A DNA stretch of 7,255 nt from Rubritepida sp. Its GTDB lineage: Bacteria; Pseudomonadota; Alphaproteobacteria; Acetobacterales; Acetobacteraceae. The notes under the pieces are model-generated. The model ran no database searches. It was not told where the DNA came from and worked only from the letters and a program-made list of their open reading frames with translations. The DNA lies in the NCBI GenBank assembly GCA_014376425.1, contig JACMRO010000083.1:1-7255 (forward strand), in the 5' to 3' direction. The stretch's first letter is position 1. Every line of letters starts with the position of its first letter. Position numbers and translations under genes: made by a program. Shown in pieces: positions 1 to 6,900 of the stretch.

Positions 1-430
1 AGGTGGGCAGCGACACGCCAATGAGGCTGAAGGTCAGGAAGAAGCGGCTGAGCCTGGAATTGCGGTACAGCCCAGTATAGACGCCCATCGGAATGCCCAC
101 CGCCATGGCGACGATGGCGGCACATAATGCCAGCTCCAACGTGGCCGGCGCACGTTCGCCGATCAGTTCGGCCACCGGCCGGGAGAGCCGATAGGACAGC
201 CCGAATTCCCCCTGCACCGCATTCTGCAGGAAGGTCCAGAACTGCACGAAGAACGGCTTGTCCAACCCCAAGGAAGTCACGAGCTCAACCCGCTGTGCCT
301 CGGTGAAGTCCTGGCCGAGCATGATGCTCACAGGGTCGCCGACATAGGCGAACATGGCGAAGCTGATGAAGCTGACCACCAGCATCACCGGAACGGCCTG
401 GAGGACGCGGCTGACGATGAAGGCAAACAT
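1..430 (-). CDS. DppB-family ABC transporter permease (partial, C-terminus beyond window)
   Basis: Inner-membrane permease of a peptide/nickel/opine-type ABC importer; it would form half of the transmembrane channel that receives solute from the binding protein encoded just upstream. Translating from the ATG at 430 gives 143 codons with no stop, running off the left edge; family members are usually about 300-340 residues, so over half is missing. What is visible is typical of DppB/OppB: MFAFIVSRVLQAVPVMLVV is the conserved first membrane helix (about residues 5-29), followed by a periplasmic stretch with the family-like LGLDKPFFVQFW and GEFGLSYRLSRPV, then RAPATLELAL starting the permease domain, with a second helix at about 99-120. 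The EAA loop that contacts the ATPase lies outside the window. The start codon directly abuts the TAG of the binding-protein gene and no clear Shine-Dalgarno precedes it, so coupled translation is likely. The exact substrate cannot be told. Confidence 0.93.
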   Translation of the reverse strand, partial: MFAFIVSRVLQAVPVMLVVSFISFAMFAYVGDPVSIMLGQDFTEAQRVELVTSLGLDKPFFVQFWTFLQNAVQGEFGLSYRLSRPVAELIGERAPATLELALCAAIVAMAVGIPMGVYTGLYRNSRLSRFFLTFSLIGVSLPT

Positions 431-2008
431 CTACTGAACAGTTGCCCAGCGGAAATACGGCTGGTTGTTCGCCATGTGCGGGATGCTGATGTTCGACCGC
501 ATCGCCCAGGGGATCATCTGGTGGTGCAGCGGAATATGCGGCACGTCCGCCCGGTAGAGCGCCAGCGCCTCACGCATCGCCTGGGCGCGCGCATCGCCGG
601 TCTGCGTCTTCATCCGCTCGATCAGCGCATCCATCGCCGGGTTGGAATAGCGGCCGTAATTCCAGATGCCGTCGCCCTGCGCGCCGTTGCGCGTGGCGAG
701 CAGCGACTGGAAGGAATACAGCCCGTCCAGCGTCGGCACGCCCCAGCCCAGCAGGTAGACAGAGGTATCGTCGCGCTGGATCTGCGCGAAGAACGGCGCC
801 AGCGGCTGCGACTTCAACGTAGCCCGCACGCCCACCCGCGCCCACATCGCCACGATGGCCTGGCAGATCTGTTCATCGTTGATGTAGCGGTTGTTCGGGC
901 AGTCCAGCGTCACGCCGAAGCCTTGCGGGTAACCAGCCTCGGCCAGCAGGGCGCGGGCGCGGGCCTGGTCGTAGGGCAGCCGCACATCCTCCTCCCGAAC
1001 GAAGCCCTGCACCTGCTCCGGGAACAGGGTTCCGGTCGGCACGCTCTGCCCGCGCATGGTGATGCGCTGGATCGCGGCGATGTCGATGGCGTGGTAGAGC
1101 GCCTGCCGCACCCGCAGGTCACGGAACGGGTTGCGGCCACGCACGTCGGAATGCAGCAGCTCCTCGCGCGAGGTGTCCATTGCCAGGAAGATGGTGCGCA
1201 CCTCGGGCCCCTCCAGCACCCGCAGCCCGGGGGCGGAGCGGACCCGCTGCAGATCCTGCAACGGCGGGTCGAGCACGAAGTCGATCTCGTTCGACAGCAG
1301 CGCCGCGATGCGGGTGGCGTCCGAGGTGATCGGCCGGAACACGATCTCGGTCACGTTGCCCGAGCCTGGGCTGGCCCAGCCCCACCAGCCAGTGTTCCGC
1401 GCCATCACCGTCCGCACATCGGGCTCGCGGCTGGCCAGGCGGAAGGCGCCGGTGCCGTTTACGTTGCGGGTGGTGTGCAACTCCTCGCGGTTGCGGGTAT
1501 TTTGCGGCCGGGCGGCGCCGTTCCGCTCGCTCCAGCTGCGGCTCATCATGAAGATCGAGGCGATCTTGTTGGGCAGGATGGGGTCCACCGCGCGGGTGAT
1601 GATGTCCACCGTCATCGGGTCCACCGCCTCGACGCGCAGGATGGTGTCGACGAAAATGCCGTAATTGGAGGTCGGCGCCTGGGCGCGGGTGATGGAGAAG
1701 ACGACGTCATCGCTGGTGAAGGCCTCGCCCTCGTGGAAACGGACGTTCGGGCGCAAGGTGAAGCGCCACCGGGTCGGCTCGACCTGCGTCCAGGCGGTCG
1801 CCAGGGCCGGCTCCAGCCCCAGCTCGCGGGTACGGCCGATCAACGGGTCGTAGATCTGCTGCAGCACCATGGTGACGGTACCGACATTCTGGCTGTGCGG
1901 ATCCATCGTGTTCGGGTCACCGCTGGCGGCCCAGCGCACGGTCCGGGCGCCCGCGGCCGACACCATCAACACAGCCGCCAAGGCGGCCAACCACCACTTC
2001 CGCTTCAT
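431..2008 (-). CDS. ABC transporter substrate-binding protein, family 5 (DppA/OppA type)
   Basis: Periplasmic solute-binding protein of a peptide/nickel/opine-type ABC importer, 525 residues, the usual length for SBP family 5. The start is set by an AGGAG six bases upstream and by the Sec signal peptide that begins there: MKRKWW, a hydrophobic core LAALAAVLMVSA, and a likely cleavage after AGA near residue 21. There is no lipobox cysteine, so it should be soluble in the periplasm. Family features in order: DPNTMDPHSQNVGTV near residue 30, the YDPLIGRTRELGLEPALA segment, WRFTLRPNVRFHEGEAFTSDDVVFS, NGTGAFRL (the usual GTGP/Y turn), and NPFRDLRVRQALYHAID in the second lobe. The only two cysteines, C370 and C382, could form a disulfide. 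The frame stays open upstream to 2368, but that part lies inside the AI-2E gene and looks like shadow translation. It is followed with no gap by the DppB-type permease. Family assignment is firm; ligand (peptide, opine, glutathione or other) is not determinable. Confidence 0.95.
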   Translation of the reverse strand: MKRKWWLAALAAVLMVSAAGARTVRWAASGDPNTMDPHSQNVGTVTMVLQQIYDPLIGRTRELGLEPALATAWTQVEPTRWRFTLRPNVRFHEGEAFTSDDVVFSITRAQAPTSNYGIFVDTILRVEAVDPMTVDIITRAVDPILPNKIASIFMMSRSWSERNGAARPQNTRNREELHTTRNVNGTGAFRLASREPDVRTVMARNTGWWGWASPGSGNVTEIVFRPITSDATRIAALLSNEIDFVLDPPLQDLQRVRSAPGLRVLEGPEVRTIFLAMDTSREELLHSDVRGRNPFRDLRVRQALYHAIDIAAIQRITMRGQSVPTGTLFPEQVQGFVREEDVRLPYDQARARALLAEAGYPQGFGVTLDCPNNRYINDEQICQAIVAMWARVGVRATLKSQPLAPFFAQIQRDDTSVYLLGWGVPTLDGLYSFQSLLATRNGAQGDGIWNYGRYSNPAMDALIERMKTQTGDARAQAMREALALYRADVPHIPLHHQMIPWAMRSNISIPHMANNQPYFRWATVQ

Positions 2009-2014
2009 GTCGGT

Positions 2015-2019
2015 CTCCT
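2015..2019 (-). promoter_or_regulatory. Ribosome binding site of the family-5 SBP gene
   Basis: On the minus strand this reads AGGAG, followed by the six bases ACCGAC and then the ATG at 2008. It is the clearest Shine-Dalgarno in the window and decides the start of the binding-protein gene against the longer open frame. Confidence 0.8.
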
Positions 2020-2032
2020 GTGTTGCGCAGCG

Positions 2033-2042
2033 GTCATATGAC
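2033..2042. promoter_or_regulatory. 10-bp perfect palindrome in the only intergenic gap; possible operator or -10 region
   Basis: GTCATATGAC is a perfect inverted repeat sitting 24 bases upstream of the family-5 SBP start, inside the 59-bp gap after the AI-2E gene. Read on the minus strand, TATGAC (2038-2033) matches four of six bases of a sigma-70 -10 box. With a very weak -35 candidate TTCCAC at 2061-2056 and a 17-base spacer, it could be a promoter for the importer operon. The palindrome may equally be a small operator or chance. It is AT-richer than its surroundings, which is the main reason to note it. No terminator was recognised in this gap: only a 4-bp CGGG/CCCG hairpin without a T-run. 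Confidence 0.25.
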
Positions 2043-2067
2043 GCCACGCCGCCGGGTGGAAGCCCGC

Positions 2068-3132
2068 CTATTCCGCGCGCGCGTTGGCCGCCGGCCCCGC
2101 CACGCCATGGTCTGCCCAATCCTTGACCAGGGAATAGCCCACCGCCAGCAGAACCGGCCCCAAAAACAGCCCCAGCAGGCCGAAGGCGAACACCCCGCCC
2201 AGCGCCCCCACCAATGTCAGCAGCAGCGGCAGATCGGCGCCCTTGGAGATGAACCAGGGCCGGATGATGTTGTCGACCGACGAGATACCCAGCGCGCCAT
2301 AGGCCAGCATGAACGCCCCCCAACCGATGCTGCCCTGGCTGAACAGCCACAGCGCGGCTGGGATCCACACCAGCGGTGCGCCCACCGGCAGAACGCTGAT
2401 CACGCCCGTCACCACTGCCAGCAGCCCCGCCTGCGGCACGCTAGCGATCCACAGGCCGAAGAACATCATCACCCCCTGGGCAATGGCGGTACCGACCAGG
2501 CCGAACACCACACCACGGGTCACGTTGCCGGTCAGCTGCACCAGGTGATGCGCACGGTCCCTGCCAGCCAGGCGTTCCATCATCGCCTCGATGCGCTCGG
2601 CGATGGCCGGCCCATCGCGGTAGAAGAAAAATGCCAGCAGGATCGCCACCAGAAGCTCCGCCACGCCCGACAGGATGGACAGCAGGAAGCCCAGCGCCGT
2701 CTGCGCGATGGTGCCGGCATAGGGGCGGATGACGGCCATCAGCGCGCCGCTGTCACCGGCGATGCTGATCCACCAGGCGACCGCGCTTTCGCCCAGGAAT
2801 GGGATGGCGCGCAGGGCCGGGGTGATGTCGGGCAGGCCGCCGGCGAGCAGCCCTTCCAGCCGTCCCTGCAATGCCTCGATCTCGGACCGCGAGGTGGGCG
2901 TGACCCAGATGATGGGCAGCACCAGCACCAGGAAGCTGATCGCCACCATCACGATGGCCGCCCATGTGCGCGAAAGGCGGGCACGGGTGCGCAGCATCAG
3001 GAACACCGGCCAAGTGCAGAAGACCAGGATGGCGGCCCAGAGCAGCGATGAGATGAACGGCTTCACGATCAGGAAGCAGCCGACGGCCAGCGCCATGGCG
3101 GCGGCCAGCGCGAAAATGCGGGTGGATTGCAT
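2068..3132 (-). CDS. AI-2E/PerM-family membrane transporter
   Basis: Polytopic inner-membrane protein of the AI-2E (UPF0118, PerM/YdiK/TqsA) family, 354 residues, the normal family length. Members have been linked to autoinducer-2 export and to ion or small-molecule efflux, but most have no known substrate, so the name is a family label. Likely membrane segments: about 5-23, 28-47, 56-77, then a soluble loop at 78-135 as usual for the family, 145-171, 207-230, 235-264, 269-285 and 303-336. The conserved C-terminal signature is clear: SVDNIIRPWFISKG at 284-297, LPLLLTLVGALGG at 301-313, FGLLGLFLGPVLLAV at 317-331. The start at 3132 places the first helix right at the N-terminus; an upstream in-frame extension to 3288 only reads the preceding gene in a wrong frame. 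Its ATG shares its A with the TGA of the small SBP gene (TGATG), implying coupled translation. Ends with TAG 59 bases before the next start. Confidence 0.92.
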   Translation of the reverse strand: MQSTRIFALAAAMALAVGCFLIVKPFISSLLWAAILVFCTWPVFLMLRTRARLSRTWAAIVMVAISFLVLVLPIIWVTPTSRSEIEALQGRLEGLLAGGLPDITPALRAIPFLGESAVAWWISIAGDSGALMAVIRPYAGTIAQTALGFLLSILSGVAELLVAILLAFFFYRDGPAIAERIEAMMERLAGRDRAHHLVQLTGNVTRGVVFGLVGTAIAQGVMMFFGLWIASVPQAGLLAVVTGVISVLPVGAPLVWIPAALWLFSQGSIGWGAFMLAYGALGISSVDNIIRPWFISKGADLPLLLTLVGALGGVFAFGLLGLFLGPVLLAVGYSLVKDWADHGVAGPAANARAE

Positions 3133-3908
3133 CAGCCCGGCGCCCCCGGCAGGGGGTCGCCCGGCGCCCCCGGCAGGGGGCCGCCAAGCGCCCCGGTGCG
3201 GGAGCCCGGCGGCCCCACCGGCCCCATGATGCCATGCGCGCGCAGGGCGGCCAGCACGGTGCCGTCCGTCTTGGCCTGTTCCATCCATGCCGTGGCGGCG
3301 GCCAGCGCCTCCGGCCGGCCAGGCGGCCCGGCGATGGCGGTGCCCGAGGCGTGGAAATGCCCGCCCAAAATGCGTGCGCCCGGCAATTCGGGCAGCAGCG
3401 CGTCCAGCGACTCGCGCCCCAGGGCGACGGCATCGGCACGGCCCTCACGCAGCGCCGCGATGGCGTCGGCCATACCTGTGGTGGCGGTGAACGTCGCGGC
3501 CGGGTAGGCGCGCTCGGCGGCACGGATGGTGGTGGTGTTGCGCACGCCGACGATGCGCGCGGGGGTGTCGCCCACGCCCGGCATCAGCAGCAGCGTCGAG
3601 GTGAACAGGTAGAAGTCGGGGCCGAAGGCGACCTGCGCGGCACGCGCCGGGTCGGTCGGCATAAAGGCGACGTCCACCTCGCCGCGCGCCAGGGCCTCCG
3701 TCACTTCGCCCGAGGCGTTGTAGGCCACCAGCTCCAGCGGCCGGCCCCAGGCCTGGGCCAGCGCGCGCGCCAGCTCCACGGTCACGCCGCGCGGCCCCGG
3801 CACCGCCCAGAAGGCGGAGCCCACCTGCCCCACGCCGATGCCCACGCGCAACGGCGTACCCTGGGCCAGCGCGGCCATGGGCAAGCCCAGAAACAGCCGC
3901 CTGCGCAT
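3132..3908 (-). CDS. Small substrate-binding protein (SBP family 3-like) with Gly/Pro-rich repetitive tail
   Basis: Probable periplasmic solute-binding protein of the type used by amino-acid-like ABC importers, 258 residues. The N-terminus MRRRLFLGLPMAALAQG is a short export signal matching the twin-arginine pattern RRxFL; cleavage after ALA (residue 15) is plausible. The body then follows SBP family 3: TPLRVGIGVG as the first strand, VTVELARALAQAWGRPLELV, EALARGEVDVAFMPTDPARAAQVAFG (with the usual T-x-x-x-R type ligand-contact segment), and in the second lobe ALREGRADAVALGRESLDALL. The fold should end near residue 227 (TDGTVLAALRAHGIM corresponds to the family's C-terminal helix); what follows to 258 is a Pro/Gly-rich tail including two copies of (G/D)PLPGAPG. 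The start ATG directly follows the dnaE TAG, with GGGGGA seven bases upstream. No permease or ATPase gene lies beside it, so it may serve a distant transporter or act as an orphan. Divergent enough that related binding-protein families are possible. Confidence 0.8.
   Translation of the reverse strand: MRRRLFLGLPMAALAQGTPLRVGIGVGQVGSAFWAVPGPRGVTVELARALAQAWGRPLELVAYNASGEVTEALARGEVDVAFMPTDPARAAQVAFGPDFYLFTSTLLLMPGVGDTPARIVGVRNTTTIRAAERAYPAATFTATTGMADAIAALREGRADAVALGRESLDALLPELPGARILGGHFHASGTAIAGPPGRPEALAAATAWMEQAKTDGTVLAALRAHGIMGPVGPPGSRTGALGGPLPGAPGDPLPGAPG
3136..3183. repeat. 24-bp tandem repeat, two near-identical copies, in the 3' end of the small SBP gene
   Basis: Copies at 3136-3159 and 3160-3183 differ at a single base (T at 3157, C at 3181). 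A third, decayed copy follows at 3184-3207, about 15 of 24 bases alike. The period is eight codons, so frame is kept: on the minus strand the copies give (G/D)PLPGAPG twice, preceded by the degenerate GSRTGALG. Each good copy contains CCCCC-GGCA-GGGGG, a 5-bp hairpin (3143-3156 and 3167-3180). The array ends two bases before the stop codon of the SBP gene and four before the AI-2E start, so it also lies in that gene's translation-initiation region. Confidence 0.88.
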
Positions 3909-6900
3909 CTACAGATCCCCCGCGTGACGGACGCCGGGCAACACCTTCATTGCCTGGATCATCCGTGGCGAAACATTCCAGCCACCTGGAAGTTCCACCT
4001 CGATATCCTGCCCCTGACCCAGCCGGGGCACCAGCAGGACGCGGCCGCGGCCACGGCCGTCGCGTTCCAGCACGGCGCGTATGTGGCCGATGGCATCGGC
4101 CGTGTCGAACTCCAGCCGCAGGCCAAGCGCCACACCCGCCGCCGCGCGATCCAGGCTCTCGACCTCCATCGCAGTCAGTCGCAGCGCGTCGTTCTCCAGC
4201 TTGGCCTCGGCGGTGATGACCAGTGCCTGGCCATCCTCCAGCAGGTCGCGGCAGCGGTTCAGCACCTCGGAAAAGCACGTCACCTCGAAGCTGCCGGACT
4301 GGTCGGACATCGACACCCAGGCCATGCGGCTGCCGGTCTTGGTGTTGCGCTCCTTCTTCGACGTCACAGTCCCCGCGAGCTTCACCCGCCGCGTGCCGGC
4401 CCGCGCCGCATCGGCGACGGAGGCGCTCGGAATGACGCCCAGTATCTTCAACGCCTTGCGGTATTCATCCAGCGGGTGGGCGCTGAGGTGGAAGCCGATC
4501 GCCTCCGCCTCGAAGCCCAGCCGGTCCAGCACCGGCCATTCGGGCACCTCGGGTAGGCGCAGCATGGGCGGCCCCTGCTCCACCGCGCCGAACAGGCTGA
4601 CCTGGTTGGAGCCGCGCTCCTCGGCGGTCGCCTGGGCCCGGCGCAACAGCGTCTCCGCGCCGGCAACCAGCGTGGCGCGGGAGCGGTGCAATCCGTCGAA
4701 GGCGCCGGCTTTTGCCAGGTTCTCCAGCTGCATCTTGTTGACGTGGCGTGGGTCCACCCGCTCGGCGAAATCGGCGATGGATTCGAAAGGCCGGTCGCGG
4801 GCCCGGACCAGGCCGCGCATGGCGTCGAGCCCCACGCGCTTGATCGCCGCCAGCGCGAAACGGATCGCCCCGTCCTCCACCGTGAATTCTGCGGCCGAGC
4901 GGTTGATGTCGGGCGGAAGCACCTTGATGCCCACCCGCGACGCTTCCTGCATGTGCAGCGCCAGCTTGTCGGTGTTGCCCAGATCCAGCGTCATCGATGC
5001 GGCCAGGAAGGCCACCGGGTGGTTCGCCTTCAGCCAGGCCGTGTGATAGCTCACCAATGCGTAGGCGGCGGCGTGGCTCTTGTTGAAGCCGTATTCGGCA
5101 AAGCGCTGCATCAGGTCGAAGACCTCGCCCGCGGTGGCGGCGGGCACGGCGTTGGCCACCGCGCCGTCCACGAACGCGGCGCGCTGCCGCTCCATCTCCT
5201 TCATATCCTTCTTGCCCATGGCGCGGCGCAGCAGGTCAGCCCCGCCCAGCGAGAAGCCGGCCATCACCTGGGCGATCTGCATCACCTGTTCCTGATAGAC
5301 CATGATGCCGTAGGTCTCGGCCAGGATGGTGTGGATCGAGGGGTGCGGGCTCTCCCAAGGTTTGCCGTGCTTGCGGGCGCAGTAATCGGGGATGTTGGCC
5401 ATCGGGCCCGGCCGGTAGAGCGACACCGCGGCGATCAGATCCTCCAGCCGGTCCGGCCGCATGGAGCGCAGGCAGTCGCGCATGCCCTGGCCCTCGAACT
5501 GGAACACCCCGGCCGCGTCGCCGCGCGCCAGCATGGCGTAGGTCTTCGCGTCATCGAGCGGGATCTCGGCCAGGTCGATCGTGACGCCCTGCCCGGCCAG
5601 CAGCTCCACCGCGCGTTGCAACACGGTCAGCGTCTTGAGGCCCAGGAAGTCGAACTTCACCAGGCTCGCCTGCTCGACATACTTCATCGAGTATTGTGTG
5701 ATCAAATCGGGGCTGCGCGGGTCGCGGTAGAGCGGCACGATCTGGTTCAGCGGCTCACGGCCGATCACCACGCCGGCGGCGTGGGTCGAGGCGTTGCGGT
5801 ACAGCCCCTCGACCTGCTGCGCGATGTCGAGCAGGCGGGCGGTGCTTTCGTCATTCGCCGCCAGCTCGCGCAGCCGCGGTTCACCGGCGATTGCGTCGCG
5901 CAGGCCGACCGGCTTGGCCGGGTTGAACGGGATCAGGTTGGCGATCTTGTCGACCTGGCCATAGGGCATGCCCAGCACGCGGCCGACATCGCGCACCCCC
6001 GCCTTGGCCTGAAGCTTGCCGAAGGTGATGATTTGGCCGACGTGATCGGCGCCGTATTCGCGGCGGACGTAATCGATCACCTCGCCACGGCGTTCCTGGC
6101 AGAAATCGATGTCGAAATCGGGCATCGATACCCGCTCGGGGTTCAGGAAGCGCTCGAACAGCAGCCCCCAGCGCAGCGGGTCCAGACCGGTGATCGACAG
6201 CGCCCAGGCGGCAACGGAGCCCGCGCCCGAGCCGCGGCCGGGACCGACCGGAATGCCGTTCTGCTTGGCCCACTGGATGAAGTCGGCGACGATCAGGAAG
6301 TAGCCCGAAAAGCCCATGCTCTCGATCACGCCCAGCTCGTAATCCAGCCGGTCGAGATAGGTCTGCCGTTCGGCGAAGATCGGGCGCGCCAAACGTGCCT
6401 CCAGCCCTTGCCGCGCCATCTCGGCCACCGTCTGCGCCTCGGTCATGCCCGGGCGCACCTTGGGGCAGAGCGGCAGCACGGGCTTCTTCGTCTCCGCCAT
6501 CACCGCGCACATGCGGGCGATGGCCAGCGTATTGTCGCAGGCGTCAGGCAGATCGGCGAAAAGCGCGCGCATCTGCGCTGCCGTCTTGAAGTGGTGATCG
6601 GCGGTGACGCGGCGACGGTCGGCCTCCGACATGGTGCGGCCCTCGGCGATGCAGAGCAGCGCGTCATGCGCCTCATGCATCGTGGCGGCGGCGAAATATA
6701 CGTCGTTGGTGGCGACGATGGGCAGGCCGGCGGCGTCGGCCAATGCGAGCTGGCCAGGTTCGGTGGCGGCGTCGCGCTCGGTGCCATGGCGGTGCAGCTC
6801 GGCGGCGATGCGGCCCTCGAAGGCATCGGCCAGGCGGGTGAGCAGCGCCACCGCCTGCGGCCGCCGCCCCTCGGCCAGCAGCCGCGCGATGGGGCCATGC

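Noticed and set aside
476..2041. 521-residue open frame on the plus strand opposite the family-5 SBP
   Set aside because: It is antisense to a confidently identified gene. Its protein is rich in Arg, His, Gly and Gln with no recognisable domain, as expected from the complement of G+C-rich coding DNA.
2009..2368. Upstream extension of the family-5 SBP to an ATG at 2368
   Set aside because: The extra 120 residues overlap the AI-2E coding region in another frame, are Gly/Arg/Ala-rich nonsense and would bury the signal peptide; the AGGAG at 2015-2019 supports the start at 2008.
2020..3051. 343-residue plus-strand open frame opposite the AI-2E gene
   Set aside because: Its translation is extremely rich in Gln, His and Arg with no hydrophobic core or motif. 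It mirrors the membrane gene on the other strand.
3143..3180. GC hairpins (CCCCC/GGGGG) as a transcription terminator
   Set aside because: The stems are only 5 bp, lie inside coding sequence and have no T-run after them on either strand.
3136..3207. Repeat array as CRISPR or mobile-element ends
   Set aside because: The copies are directly abutting with no spacers and in frame with a coding sequence. No transposase or target-site duplication is visible.
3133..3288. Upstream extension of the AI-2E protein to an ATG at 3288
   Set aside because: The extra 52 residues are the small SBP gene read in another frame, including its repeats. The family protein begins near the first membrane helix at MQSTRI.
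3234..4556. 440-residue plus-strand open frame across the small SBP and the dnaE 3' end
   Set aside because: It spans two real minus-strand genes, has low-complexity composition and no plausible start signal; it is a shadow.
4081..5046. 321-residue plus-strand open frame opposite dnaE
   Set aside because: Serine/arginine/alanine-rich shadow of dnaE without domain features; dnaE reads continuously through it.
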